DNA from: Rebecca billardiae RCC1528
Taxonomy: Eukaryota; Haptophyta
DNA length: 64,000 nucleotides
Assembly: GCA_965240325.2 (NCBI GenBank)
Contig: OZ251247.1
Location: 744,001-808,000, forward strand
Direction: 5' to 3'
Shown here: in pieces, positions 1-9,588 of the stretch
Numbering within the stretch: the first letter of the stretch is position 1
Layout of the letters: each line of letters starts with the position of its first letter
The notes under the pieces: model-generated
Seen by the model: only the letters and a program-made list of their open reading frames with translations
Database searches by the model: none
Told to the model about the DNA's origin: nothing
Program-made: the position numbers and the translations under genes

Positions 1-359
1 GGCACGACTTGGCCCGCGCGCGCCTCGTGCAGCGCCTTGATCCACGCGCACGCACGCTCGAGCCCGTCCGAGCTCGCGAGGTCGATCGGCTCGGCCGCCG
101 CCTCCGCGCCGCTCGCCGTGCGCGCGACGTGCTCGAGCAGCGCGGCCGAGAGCGCGGCCGAGCCGAGGCCGAGCGCGCACACATACACGTAGAGCATGCT
201 CCCGCCGACGAGCGCGGCGCGCACGTCCGCCTCCGTGTCGCCGCCGATCGGCAGGCCGGTCGCGTCCGCGAGTGCGGCCAGCGCGCCAGCCCACGGCTCG
301 TCCGGCTGCGTTCGCCGGCGGCGAGCGCCGCGGGCGAACGGGGCGCAGGTGGCCATCAT
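1..359 (-). CDS. Unknown protein, 5' part (runs off left edge)
   Basis: I do not recognise this protein. Read leftward from the ATG at 359 (a second ATG follows at 356), the frame is open for 119 codons to the window edge with no stop. The translation has balanced composition, unlike the Arg/Ala-rich frames on the other strand. It includes DEPWAGALAALADATGLPIG, a helical stretch SMLYVYVCALGLGSAALSAA, and an acidic/hydrophobic end with ACAWIKALHEARAG. The ATG lies 24 bp from the earliest start of the divergent F-box/RCC1 gene, so either that gene starts at 500 or this one has a further upstream exon. The frame also stays open for a few codons upstream of 359, which would fit an exon that begins further right. 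Confidence 0.4.
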   Translation of the reverse strand, partial: MMATCAPFARGARRRRTQPDEPWAGALAALADATGLPIGGDTEADVRAALVGGSMLYVYVCALGLGSAALSAALLEHVARTASGAEAAAEPIDLASSDGLERACAWIKALHEARAGQVV

Positions 360-382
360 GATGCCGTCCGCGCTCGCTCGGG

Positions 383-2002
383 ATGAGCAAGCGTCGGCGA
401 ACCGTCACCAGCGTGCCGCGCCAAAAAAAACGGCAGACCCTTTGTACCGGGGGAAACGATGACGCAAAACGACCGCGGACCAGTCCCGGCCGCGACGCCA
501 TGACCGACGCCGGGGCTCACAGCGAGAACGCGCGGTGGCTGACTGACCTGCCCGTCGAGATGATCGAGCGGGTGCTCGTCGTTCTGCAGCAGCAAGACCT
601 CGCCGCCGCCAACGCCGCCTCGCGCCTCTTCCGCGGCGCGCCCGGCGGCCACTCGCCGGTCGAGCACGCGCTGCGCGCTCGCGCGCGCGCGCACGGGCTC
701 GAGCGCGCCATCCCGACGGCCCTCCCGCCGGGCGTGTGCACGTGGACGGCCGAGCTACTGGCGCTGCTGCGCACGCACGAGCTCGCGCGCGCGCACGCGG
801 CCGTCGTCGCGTGCTCGCGCGACGCGTGCGGCGAATACGACTGCGCCTTCAGCGCGTTTGTGGACGCGGAGGGCGGGCTGCACACGTGCGGCGAGGAGGA
901 GGTGCGGGGCGACGACGGGGAGCCGACGGGTGGGATCGCTCCTCCGCCGGCGCTGGGCCTCTTGGACGCACCCGCCGTCGTGGTGCCGACGCGCGTCGCC
1001 TCGCTCTGCGCGGTGCGCGTGCGTGCGGTGGCAGCTGGCTACCACCACCTGCTCGCGCTGAGTGACGCCGGTGCCGTGTACGGCTGCGGCCAAAGTGACA
1101 TAGGCCAGCTCGGGCTGGGTGACAAGACCACGCGTCGGGCATTCGAGCCGATACGTGGCTTGGAGCCCCAGCTGGTCGTGTGCATTGCCGCCGGCTTCAA
1201 GCACAGCCTCGCGCTCACCGCAGCTGGGTGCGCGTACAGCTGGGGCTACAACCACTTTGGCCAGCTCGGTCTCTGCGACAGGGAGGACCGGTGGGAGCCG
1301 GCGCGCATCGAGGCACTGGCCGGCGTGCGCGTGGGTGCGCTGGCAGCGGGGGTCGACCACACGCTGCTGCTGTCCATCGCTGGCGCTGTCTACTCGTGCG
1401 GCTACGGCAAGTGCGGCCAGCTCGGCCACGGCGATGGGCAGCATATGCACACGCCGAGGCGCATCAAGGCGCTCGCTGGCGTGCGCGCCGTGCACGTGTG
1501 CGCGGGTGACACGCACAGCCTGGTGCTCGACAGGGAGGGTGGCGTGCACTCCTTTGGCGGCGGCACCGATGGCTGCCTCGGCCAAGGGGACACTGGCGAT
1601 AGGTTCAAGCCGGCGCGCGTCGAGGCGCTGGCGGGCGTGCGTGCCGTGCGCGCCAGCTGTGGCCCTGTCAGCAGCGCTGTGCTGGGCGTGGACGGCGGCG
1701 TGCACGCGTTCGGGCGCAACGAGCATGGCGCGCTCGGCCTGGGCGGCGCTCCACAAAGCCTTTTGCCCACCCGCGTGCAGGTGGGAGCGGGCGCGCGCGT
1801 GGTGGGCGCTTCACTCGGTGGCGTGCACGCGCTGTACGTCACTGCGGGCGGTGAGGCGCACGTGTGCGGCTGGCGATCTGCTGCGCTCGGCCTCGGCATG
1901 AGCGCGGCGTCGGAGGAGGGCGTGGCTCAGGGCGACAGTGGCATCGACACGAGTACGCCCACACGCGTAGCGCATCTTCAGCTGCGTGACCTGCAGGGCT
2001 AG
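383..2002 (+). CDS. F-box/RCC1-repeat protein, copy 1
   Basis: Single-exon gene of 539 codons. Residues 52-84 form an F-box (LTDLPVEMIERVL, then a DLAAANAASRLFR helix), the Skp1-binding motif of SCF ubiquitin ligase adaptors. From about residue 158 to 525 runs a seven-blade RCC1-type propeller. Blade cores read GYHHLLAL, GFKHSLAL, GVDHTLLL, GDTHSLVL, GPVSSAVL and GGVHALYV, with GQLGLGD turns. The first blade carries the family signature FVDAEGGLHTCGEEE. By domain logic the propeller would bind substrate or partner and the F-box would recruit Skp1; no substrate can be named. The N-terminus upstream of ATG 500 is rich in basic clusters (SKRRR, QKKR, AKRPR) that look like nuclear localisation signals, so I kept ATG 383. 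ATG 500 is the alternative and better matches the short N-termini of the paralogues. Confidence 0.88.
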   Translation: MSKRRRTVTSVPRQKKRQTLCTGGNDDAKRPRTSPGRDAMTDAGAHSENARWLTDLPVEMIERVLVVLQQQDLAAANAASRLFRGAPGGHSPVEHALRARARAHGLERAIPTALPPGVCTWTAELLALLRTHELARAHAAVVACSRDACGEYDCAFSAFVDAEGGLHTCGEEEVRGDDGEPTGGIAPPPALGLLDAPAVVVPTRVASLCAVRVRAVAAGYHHLLALSDAGAVYGCGQSDIGQLGLGDKTTRRAFEPIRGLEPQLVVCIAAGFKHSLALTAAGCAYSWGYNHFGQLGLCDREDRWEPARIEALAGVRVGALAAGVDHTLLLSIAGAVYSCGYGKCGQLGHGDGQHMHTPRRIKALAGVRAVHVCAGDTHSLVLDREGGVHSFGGGTDGCLGQGDTGDRFKPARVEALAGVRAVRASCGPVSSAVLGVDGGVHAFGRNEHGALGLGGAPQSLLPTRVQVGAGARVVGASLGGVHALYVTAGGEAHVCGWRSAALGLGMSAASEEGVAQGDSGIDTSTPTRVAHLQLRDLQG

Positions 2003-2415
2003 TGTGAGGGGCTGGGGACCGGGCCACTGGCGTGCCAGCAGTGATCTCCGGTCGGATGGCGCAACTGGGCACTGGCAGACGACTGGCTGCCAGTCTGATG
2101 ATCGGAATGACTCTGCCTCCTTCCTGTCCAAGGGCGTTCCCGGGATCCTGCCACACGCTCCCGAAAGCAATGCCCCCCCCTGGGGGGGGCATTGCTACCG
2201 GACTGGCGCGGGCCGTAATCAAATGTACCCGCTTGAAATAGAGGAAAGCAATTTCAATAGGAACGCGGTTCGATTTGGCGTTTGACCAGTGCGGGGAACG
2301 CCCCTGCAGCGAAATGTTGGCTGTGTCCAGCTTGGGAGTCCGTTGGCCACGAACTATTGTACTGATGACGAAGCCGTCGATGAAGCGCGGTCCGCCCGAC
2401 GACCAGTGCGCGACG
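2003..2415. other. Intergenic spacer with GC-arm hairpin
   Basis: 413 bp between array genes, with no credible coding sequence. It contains a perfect inverted repeat, 2166-2180 against 2182-2196 (arms AGCAATG plus eight C, then the complement), around a single T. Candidate ATGs at 2314, 2365 and 2380 are in frame with the next gene but lie upstream of the start supported by its paralogues. Confidence 0.5.
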
Positions 2416-3951
2416 ATGACGCTTATTCGCAAGGAGCACGCACGGTGTGCACCCGCGGCGCTGTGCCTCGCGGGCATTCCGCCCGAGGTCATCGAGCGCA
2501 TTCTCGTGAGCGTGCCCGAGCTACCCGCTCTGCTGGCCGCCAACGCCACGGCGCGCCTCTTCCGCGGCGCGCCGGGCGGGCGCTCGCCCGTCGAGCACGC
2601 GCTGCGCGCTCGTGCGCGCGCGCGCGGCCTCGAGCGCGCCATCCCGACGGCCCTCCCGCCGGGCGCGTGCACGTGGACGGCCGAGCTCTTGGCGCTGCTG
2701 CGCACGCACGAGCTGGCGCGTTCGCACGCGGCCGTCGTCGCCTGCTCACGTTGGACGAGCACGCACTACCATTGCGCGTTCAGCGCGTTTGTGGACGCGG
2801 AGGGCGGGCTGCACACGTGCGGCGAGGAGGAGGCGCTGGACGAGGACACCTGGCTGCCGACGGGAGAGTTCGTAGGAGCATCGGCGCTGGGCCACGCTGA
2901 TGCGGCCGTGGTCGTGGTGCCGACGCGCGTGGCCTCGCTCTCCGCGGTGCGCGTGGTCGCAGTCGCTGCTGGGTGGTGGCACCTGCTCGCGCTGAGCGAC
3001 GGTGGCGTCGTGTACGGCTGCGGCCGAAATGACACAGGCCAGCTCGGACTGGGGGACACTGCCACGCGCCGGGCGTTCGAGCTGATACGCGGCCTGGAGC
3101 CCCAGCTCGTCGCATGTATTGCCGCAGGCGGTTTGCACAGCCTCGCGCTCACCTCCGCTGGCGGTGCGTACAGCTGGGGCAACAACTGGGACGGCCAGCT
3201 CGGCCACGGCGACACGAAGGAGCGGTGGGAGCCGACGCGCATCGAGGCGCTGGGCGGCGTGCGCGTGGGTGCGCTGGCAGCAGGAGTCGACCACACGCTG
3301 CTGCTCTCGATCGGTGGAGCCGTCTACTCGTGCGGCGATGGCAACTCGGGCCGTCTCGGCCACGGCGACGAGCAGGATCAGTGCACGCCGAGGCGCATCG
3401 AGGCGCTTGTGGGCGTGCAGGCCGTGCACGTGAGCGCCGGTGCTTATCACAGCCTGGTGGTGGATGCAGACGGCAGCGTGCGTTTCTTCGGCTCTGGTGA
3501 GCGAGGTTGCCTCCGCCTCGGGGGCACTGCCAGTCGGCTCGAGCCGATGCGCGTCGAAGCCCTTGCAGGCGTGCGTGGCGTGCGCGCGTGCGCCGGCTTC
3601 CAGTGCAGTGTGGTGGTGGGAGCAGACGGCAGCGTGCACGCGCTTGGGGACAACAGGCATGGCTCACTCGGCTTGGGCTGCGCTACGCAAAGCCTGCGCC
3701 CCGCGCGCGTGCAGGTGGGAGTGGGCGCGCGCGTCATGGGCGCATCGCTCGGCGGGGCGCACACGCTGTACGTCACGGCGGACGGGCAGGCGCACGCGTG
3801 CGGTCTGCAATCGGGAGCGCTCGGCCTCGGACTGAGTGTGGTGCCGGAGGAGCTGGAGGGCGTGGCGCAGGGCGACGCCATGGGCACGAGGGCGCCCTCG
3901 CGTGTTGCACATCTTCAGCTGCGCCGGCAGGGCCAGTGGCAGTGTATGTAG
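2416..3951 (+). CDS. F-box/RCC1-repeat protein, copy 2
   Basis: Intronless, 511 residues. I chose ATG 2416 because the N-terminus it gives (MTLIRKEHARCAPAALC) matches copies 3, 4 and 5. The frame stays open upstream to an in-frame ATG at 2314, so a longer product is possible. The F-box covers residues 17-51 (LAGIPPEVIERIL, ATARLFRG). Propeller blades read GWWHLLAL, GGLHSLAL, GVDHTLLL, GAYHSLVV, GFQCSVVV and GGAHTLYV. Blade five is worn: CLRLGGT replaces the usual CLGHGD turn, and HSL has become CSV in the next core, suggesting relaxed constraint on that face. The C-terminus QLRRQGQWQCM is unlike the other copies. Confidence 0.87.
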   Translation: MTLIRKEHARCAPAALCLAGIPPEVIERILVSVPELPALLAANATARLFRGAPGGRSPVEHALRARARARGLERAIPTALPPGACTWTAELLALLRTHELARSHAAVVACSRWTSTHYHCAFSAFVDAEGGLHTCGEEEALDEDTWLPTGEFVGASALGHADAAVVVVPTRVASLSAVRVVAVAAGWWHLLALSDGGVVYGCGRNDTGQLGLGDTATRRAFELIRGLEPQLVACIAAGGLHSLALTSAGGAYSWGNNWDGQLGHGDTKERWEPTRIEALGGVRVGALAAGVDHTLLLSIGGAVYSCGDGNSGRLGHGDEQDQCTPRRIEALVGVQAVHVSAGAYHSLVVDADGSVRFFGSGERGCLRLGGTASRLEPMRVEALAGVRGVRACAGFQCSVVVGADGSVHALGDNRHGSLGLGCATQSLRPARVQVGVGARVMGASLGGAHTLYVTADGQAHACGLQSGALGLGLSVVPEELEGVAQGDAMGTRAPSRVAHLQLRRQGQWQCM

Positions 3952-4183
3952 TGCCCGTGACGCGATGATGGCACTGCCTCCACGGGTCCTGCCACAACCT
4001 TGCACCGAACCTGAAGAGTGAAGACAGTGATGATGTGACGAACGAGGCTCCGACTGACGTCGTCGTTCTGGTTCCGGTGCGCTTGACAAGCCGTCCTGCA
4101 GCGGGACTAATTGATTGGCTCGTGATTCGTCGCGCGGGGCGGATCCCCCGATCGAGGCGCGGAAGCTCGGGCGCCTGCGCGAG

Positions 4184-5701
4184 ATGGCCCCCCGCAAGGA
4201 GCACGCACCGCGCGCACCGGCGGCGTTGTGCCTCGCGGACTTGCCACCCGAGGTCATCGCGCGCATACTCGCGAGCGTGCGCGAGCTGCCCACTCTGCTG
4301 GCCGCCAATGCCACGGCGCGCCTCTTCCGCGGCGCGCCTGGCGGCCGCTCGCCGGTCGAGCACGCGCTCCGTGCTCTCGCGCGCGCGCGCGGGCTCGAGC
4401 GCGCCATCCCGACGGCCCTCCCGCCGGGCGCGTGCACGTGGACGGCCGAGCTGCTGGCGCTCTTGCGCACGCACTCGCTGGCGCGCGCGCACGTGGCCGC
4501 CGTCGCCTGCTCGCCCGACGCATGCGACGAGTTCCATTGCTCGTTCAGCGCGCTTGTGGACGCGGAGGGCGGGCTGCACACGTGCGGCGAGGAGGAGGCG
4601 CTGGACGAGGACGAGGACACCTCGGAGGCGTCGGCAGAGTACGTGTTCGTTGCGCCGCCGGCGCTGGGGCACGCGGATGCGCCCGCCGTCGTGGTGCCGA
4701 CGCGCGTCGCCTCTCTCAGCGCGGTGCGCGTGGCCGCGGTGGCCGCCGGCGCCTCCCACCTGCTCGCGCTGAGCGAGGCCGGCGCGGTGTACGGCTGCGG
4801 CGAGAACGAGCACGGCCAGCTCGGGCTAGGGGACACTGACAAACGCCGGGTGTTCGAGCTGGTCCGCGGCTTGGAGCTCCAGCTCGTCGTGTGCATCGCC
4901 GCAGGCGTCGAGCACAGCCTCGCGCTCACCGCCGCTGGGTGCGCGTACAGCTGGGGCAACAACAGCTCCGGCCAGCTCGGCCACGGCGACACGACGAGCC
5001 GGCTGGAGCCGACGCGCATACAGGCGCTGACCGGCGTGCGCGTGGGCGGGGTGACCGGCGGGGGCGACCACACGCTGCTGCTCTCTCTCTCAGGCGCGGT
5101 GTACGCGTGTGGCTGCGGCATGGATGGCCAGCTGGGCCACGGCGGCGATGAGAACGAGCGCACGCCGAGGCGCGTCGAGGCGCTCGCGGGCGTGCGCGCC
5201 GTGCACGTGAGCGCGGGCCTGCAGCACAGCCTGGTGGTGGACGCGGAGGGCGGCGTGCACTCCTTCGGAGAAGGGCACACTGATCGGCAGCTCGAGCCCA
5301 CGCGCATCGACGCGCTTGCGGGCGTGCGCGCAGTGCGCGCGTGCGCCGGCAGCAGGAGCAGCGCGGTGCTGGGCGCGGACGGCAGCGTGCACACGTTCGG
5401 GGACAACGAGCACGGCTTGCTCGGCCTGGGCGGCGCCACGCAAAGCCAATCGCCCACACGCGTGCAGATGGGGCCGGGCGCCTGCGTGGTGGGCTGCGCG
5501 CTCGGCGGTGACCACGCGCTGTACGTCACGGCGGACGGTGCCGCGCACTCGTGCGGCCGGCGGTGTGCGGCGCTCGGCCTCGGCGTGAGCCTGGGGCAGG
5601 AGGAGGGCGGGGTGCAGGGCGACACCATCGACACACAGACGCCCACGCGCGTTGCGACTGTGCCTCTGCTGAGGCATGGTCAGCAGGGGCTGGTGGGGTA
5701 A
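4184..5701 (+). CDS. F-box/RCC1-repeat protein, copy 3
   Basis: Intronless, 505 residues, starting MAPRKEHAPRAPAALC at the ATG conserved with copies 2, 4 and 5. F-box LADLPPEVIARIL at about residues 17-50. The fourth to fifth blade is shortened: SFGEGHTDRQLEP lacks the GCLGHG turn present in copy 4. Copy 5 has the same shortening, so the deletion is either ancestral to copies 3 and 5 or was spread by gene conversion. One blade has the unusual core GGGDHTLLL followed by YACGCGMDGQLGHGGDE. The end VPLLRHGQQGLVG resembles copy 5 rather than copy 2. Confidence 0.88.
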   Translation: MAPRKEHAPRAPAALCLADLPPEVIARILASVRELPTLLAANATARLFRGAPGGRSPVEHALRALARARGLERAIPTALPPGACTWTAELLALLRTHSLARAHVAAVACSPDACDEFHCSFSALVDAEGGLHTCGEEEALDEDEDTSEASAEYVFVAPPALGHADAPAVVVPTRVASLSAVRVAAVAAGASHLLALSEAGAVYGCGENEHGQLGLGDTDKRRVFELVRGLELQLVVCIAAGVEHSLALTAAGCAYSWGNNSSGQLGHGDTTSRLEPTRIQALTGVRVGGVTGGGDHTLLLSLSGAVYACGCGMDGQLGHGGDENERTPRRVEALAGVRAVHVSAGLQHSLVVDAEGGVHSFGEGHTDRQLEPTRIDALAGVRAVRACAGSRSSAVLGADGSVHTFGDNEHGLLGLGGATQSQSPTRVQMGPGACVVGCALGGDHALYVTADGAAHSCGRRCAALGLGVSLGQEEGGVQGDTIDTQTPTRVATVPLLRHGQQGLVG

Positions 5702-6096
5702 CTGCCCCTGTGCGTCGATCACTACCACGGCTGATTGCTACTGCTAGCTGTGAGAGTTATTACTGCCTGCTTACTTACGGCCGACGTGTCATCAAGGCAT
5801 GCCTGGATGCCATCCCTGCTCCTAGCTAATAGTGCCGTTGGTGGTCGTGTGAAGAGTCCGACGTGTAGCCTATAGTACCACGGTTGGGCCGCGGCGCTGC
5901 CCCCGGTTGAGTCACCGTCCGCCGCCTGCTCGATCTTGATGACGACGATCGAATGACGATGAGTAGCTACGGACTGACTGTACGGTAGTCAATGGGATGA
6001 CTCCGCCCGAGCCTCGTCTGGTGGCGGTGCGACAGTCAACTTGGCACCGGATACTCGCCCAAGCGCGCGGACGACGACCAAGTGCGCGGCGGCGAG
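5702..6096. other. Intergenic spacer, no gene seen
   Basis: 395 bp of mixed composition, noticeably less GC-rich than the flanking genes, with scattered stops in all frames. I see no RNA gene or strong repeat. It presumably holds the 3' end of copy 3 and the promoter of copy 4. Confidence 0.4.
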
Positions 6097-7626
6097 ATGG
6101 CCACCTGCAAGGAGCACGCACTGCGCGCATCGGCGGCGCTGTGCCTCGCCGACATGCCGCCCGAGGTCATCGAGCGCATACTCGTGAGCGTTCCCGAGCT
6201 GCCCGCGCTGCTGGCTGCCAACGCCACGGCCCGCCTCTTCCGCGGCGCGCCGGGCGGCCGCTCGCCGGTCGAGCACGCGCTTCGCGCTCGCGCGCGCGCG
6301 CGCGGACTCGAGCGCGCCATCCCGAGCGCTCTCCCGCCGGGCGCTTGCACGTGGACGGCCGAGCTCACGGCGCTGGTACGCACGCACGAGCTGGCGCGTG
6401 CGCACGCGGCCGTGGTCGCCTGCTGCACGCGCTGGGCGCGGGCGTGCATGTTCAGCGCGTTTGTGGACGCGGAGGGCGGGCTGCACACGTGCGGCGAGGA
6501 GGAGGAGAAGGACGAGGGCACCTTGCAGCCGACGGGAGAGTTCGTAGGAGCATCGGCGCTGGGCCACGCTGATGCGGCCGTGGTCGTGGTGCCGACGCGG
6601 GTGGCCTCGCTGTCCGCGGTGCGCATGGTTGCGGTGGCCGCCGCGGATAGCCACCTGCTCGCGTTGAGCGACGCAGGCGCCGTGTACGGCTGCGGCGAGA
6701 ACGGCAACGGCCAGCTCGGGCTGGGGGACTCGCTGGCGCGCCATTCGTTCGACGTCGTCGGGGCTCTGCGTGCCGACATGATCGTGGCGGTCTCGACTGG
6801 CGGTGCGCACAGCCTCGCGCTCACAGCAGCTGGGTGTGCGTACAGCTGGGGCTTCAACGGCTTCGGCCAGCTCGGCCACGGCGACACGAAGGACCGGTGG
6901 GAGCCGGCGCGCATCGAGGCGCTGGACGGCGTGCGCGTGGGTGGAGTGGCGGCGGGGGACACGCACACGCTGCTGCTCTCGCTCGACGGCGCTATCTTCT
7001 CGTGTGGCGACGGCGAGGCTGGCCAGCTCGGCCTAGGCGACGAGCAGGATCAGTACACGCCGAGGCGCATCAAGGCGCTCGCGGGCGTGCGCGCCGTGCA
7101 CGTGGGCGCGGGCTACACGCACAGCCTGGTGCTCGACGCGGAGGGCGGCGTGCACTCCTTTGGCGACGGCACCGATGGCTGCCTCGGCCACGGGAACACT
7201 GGCGGTCAGCTCGAGCCGGCGCGAGTCGAGGCGCTGGCGGGCGTGCGGGCAGTGCGTGCGTGCGCAGGCTACGACAGCAGTGCTGTGCTGGGTGCGGACG
7301 GCAGCGTGCACACGTTTGGGTGCAACCGGCACGGCTCACTCGGCCCGGGCGGCGGCGTGCAGCGCCTACTGCCCACCCGCATGCAGGTGGGGGCGGGCGC
7401 GCGCGTGGTGGGCGTTGCTCTCGGCGGGCAGCACGCGCTGTACGTCACGGCTGACGGTGCCGCGCACTCGTGCGGCCGGCGGTGTGCGGCGCTCGGCCTC
7501 GGCGTGAGCCTGACGCCGGAGGAGGGCGGGGTGCAGGGCGACGCCATTGGCACGAGTACGCCCACGCGCATCGCGCATCTTCAGCTGCCTCTGCAGGGCC
7601 AGTGTCAGGGGCTAGGGTGCCCGTGA
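6097..7626 (+). CDS. F-box/RCC1-repeat protein, copy 4
   Basis: Intronless, 509 residues, starting MATCKEHALRASAALC. An in-frame GTG at 6082 lies just upstream but the ATG fits the paralogues. F-box LADMPPEVIERIL. This copy has a complete set of propeller blades: ADSHLLAL, GGAHSLAL, GDTHTLLL, GYTHSLVL, GYDSSAVL and GGQHALYV, with intact turns including GCLGHGNTG, making it a good reference for the shortened blade in copies 3 and 5. The second blade region (DSLARHSFDVVGALRADMIV) is the variant also seen in copies 7 and 9-12, where paralogues such as 2 and 3 have FELIRGLEPQLV. Two blade versions therefore circulate in the family. Confidence 0.89.
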   Translation: MATCKEHALRASAALCLADMPPEVIERILVSVPELPALLAANATARLFRGAPGGRSPVEHALRARARARGLERAIPSALPPGACTWTAELTALVRTHELARAHAAVVACCTRWARACMFSAFVDAEGGLHTCGEEEEKDEGTLQPTGEFVGASALGHADAAVVVVPTRVASLSAVRMVAVAAADSHLLALSDAGAVYGCGENGNGQLGLGDSLARHSFDVVGALRADMIVAVSTGGAHSLALTAAGCAYSWGFNGFGQLGHGDTKDRWEPARIEALDGVRVGGVAAGDTHTLLLSLDGAIFSCGDGEAGQLGLGDEQDQYTPRRIKALAGVRAVHVGAGYTHSLVLDAEGGVHSFGDGTDGCLGHGNTGGQLEPARVEALAGVRAVRACAGYDSSAVLGADGSVHTFGCNRHGSLGPGGGVQRLLPTRMQVGAGARVVGVALGGQHALYVTADGAAHSCGRRCAALGLGVSLTPEEGGVQGDAIGTSTPTRIAHLQLPLQGQCQGLGCP

Positions 7627-7977
7627 GTGGCTGAGCAGTGCGATGATGACACTGAGGCGGTTGCCGCCTCCATCCTGGATCACACTTTCACAGTGTGAGT
7701 GATGACGACAGTGATGCAGTCTGATGCTGCTGCCTGCTCGGTGTAGTGTGTTCCGATGCCTGTCGCTATTGCGTGCTGCTGCATGGGGCGCGGTGGCTGC
7801 TTGCTTCGAGCCCGCCTGCGTTCATGACGACGAATCGTGTGCTGTCCTTGAAAGTTGAAGTAGTCGAGTCCTTGCCTGCTCCCTAAGTCCAGGGGGGGGG
7901 GCTCCCCGCCCCCGAACCGGGGCCGAAGTCCGTTGGCCCCGAATTGACGAAGCGCGGGCGGCGACGACCAGTGCGCG
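7627..7977. other. Intergenic spacer with G-run
   Basis: About 350 bp without a gene. It contains a G-run near 7892-7901 followed by C-rich sequence (imperfect inverted repeat of the same kind as 2166-2196). No other feature is visible. Confidence 0.4.
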
Positions 7978-9588
7978 ATGACGCTTCGCAAGGAGCACGC
8001 ACGGTGTGCACCCGCGGCGCTGTGCCTCGCGGACATGCCGCCCGAGGTCATCGAGCGCATTCTCGTGAGCGTGCCCGAGCTACCCGTTCTGCTGGCCGCC
8101 AACGCCACGGCGCGCCTCTTCCGCGGCGCGCCGGGCGGCCGCTCTCCGGTCGAGCACGCGCTGCGCGCTCGCGCGCGCGCGAGCGGGCTCGAGCGCGCCA
8201 TCCCGACGGCCCTCCCGCCGGGCGTGTGCACGTGGACGGCCGAGCTCTTGGTGCTGCTGCGCACGCACGAGCTGGCGCGTTCGCACGCGGCCGTCGTCGC
8301 CTGCTCGCGCGACGCGGGCGACGACGACGAGTTCAGCTTGTTCAGCGCGTTTGTGGACGCGGAGGGCGGGCTGCACACGTGCGGCGAGGAGGCAGAGTGG
8401 GGCGAGATCGGGGAGCCGACGGGTCGGATCGCTCCTCCGCCGGCGCTTGGTCTCTTGGACGCACCCGCCGTCGTGGTGCCGACGCGCGTCGCCTCCCTGA
8501 GCGATGTTCGCGTGGTCTCGGTGGCCGCTGGCTACACCCATCTGCTCGCACTGAGCGAGGCCGGCGCCGTGTACGGCTGTGGCTACCACAGCTGCGGCCA
8601 GCTCGGGCTGGGGGACGATGAGACGCGGCGCTCGTTCGTCGAGGTCTACCCGCTCGCGCGCGAGCTCGTCGTCGCGATCGCCGCGGGCGCCTGCCACAGC
8701 CTCGCCCTCACCTCCGCTGGCTGCGCGTACAGCTGGGGCCGCAACGAGTGGAACCAGCTCGGCCACGGCGACAGGAAGGAGCGGTGGGAGCCGACGCGCA
8801 TCGAGGCGCTGGACGGCGTGCGCGTGGCTGGGGTCGCAGCAGGGGACGGCCACACGCTGCTGCTGTCCATCGCTGGCTCCGTCTACTCCTGCGGGTACGG
8901 CTACTACGGCCAGCTCGGCCACGGCGACGAGCAGGATCAGCACACGCCGAGGCGCATCGCTGCGCTTGCGAGCGTGCGCGCCGTGCACGTGAGCGCGGGC
9001 AGGCTGCACAGCCTGGTGGTGGACGCGGAGGGCGGCGTGCACTCCTTCGGAGAAGGGCACACTGATCGACAGCCTGAGCCAACGCGCATCGACGCGCTCG
9101 CTGGTGTGCGCGCAGTGAGTGCGTGTGCCGGCCCCTTCTGCAGCGCGGTGCTGGGCGCGGACGGCAGCGTGCACACGTTCGGGGCCAACGAACATGGCTT
9201 ACTCGGCCTGGGCTTACTCGGCCTGGGCGGCGCCACTCAAAGTCAGTTGCCCATACGCGTGCAGGTGGGAGCGGGCGCACGCGTGGTGGGCGCTTCACTC
9301 GGCGGCGCGCACGCCCTGTACGTCACTGCGGACGGTGGGGCGCACGCGTGCGGCATGCGCTCGGCTGCGCTCGGCCTCGGCGCAAGCCTGGGGCAGGAGG
9401 ATGGTGTGGTGCGGGGTGATGACATCATCGACACGAGGACGCCCATGCGCGTTGCCAGTCTGCCGCCGCTGCTGCATGGTCAGCAGGGGCTCGATGGGGC
9501 GGTAACCGTAACTGTCGATGGCCTCTGCGCGGACGCGGCAGCGCAGCGGGACGGGCACGACACGCAGGCGGGCACGGATCAGCAGTGA
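7978..9588 (+). CDS. F-box/RCC1-repeat protein, copy 5
   Basis: Intronless, 536 residues, starting at the first in-frame ATG (MTLRKEHARCAPAALC), collinear with copy 2. F-box LADMPPEVIERIL. It shares the shortened SFGEGHTDRQ blade with copy 3. A perfect 15-bp tandem duplication (9196-9210 and 9211-9225) repeats GLLGL, lengthening one inter-blade turn by five residues without breaking the frame. The C-terminus carries about 30 residues beyond the usual end (after LLHGQQGLDG), reaching a hydrophilic tail HDTQAGTDQQ, which looks like read-through into former 3' flank. Last member of the left block; the next 3.7 kb is gene-poor. Confidence 0.88.
   Translation: MTLRKEHARCAPAALCLADMPPEVIERILVSVPELPVLLAANATARLFRGAPGGRSPVEHALRARARASGLERAIPTALPPGVCTWTAELLVLLRTHELARSHAAVVACSRDAGDDDEFSLFSAFVDAEGGLHTCGEEAEWGEIGEPTGRIAPPPALGLLDAPAVVVPTRVASLSDVRVVSVAAGYTHLLALSEAGAVYGCGYHSCGQLGLGDDETRRSFVEVYPLARELVVAIAAGACHSLALTSAGCAYSWGRNEWNQLGHGDRKERWEPTRIEALDGVRVAGVAAGDGHTLLLSIAGSVYSCGYGYYGQLGHGDEQDQHTPRRIAALASVRAVHVSAGRLHSLVVDAEGGVHSFGEGHTDRQPEPTRIDALAGVRAVSACAGPFCSAVLGADGSVHTFGANEHGLLGLGLLGLGGATQSQLPIRVQVGAGARVVGASLGGAHALYVTADGGAHACGMRSAALGLGASLGQEDGVVRGDDIIDTRTPMRVASLPPLLHGQQGLDGAVTVTVDGLCADAAAQRDGHDTQAGTDQQ

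Noticed and set aside
755-1756. Long open frames antisense to the F-box/RCC1 genes (also 2746-3660, 5989-6966, 29950-31299, 60481-61443)
   Set aside because: They arise because GC-rich codons leave few stops on the opposite strand. They recur in the same register behind every paralogue and give Arg/Ala/His-rich products with no domain.
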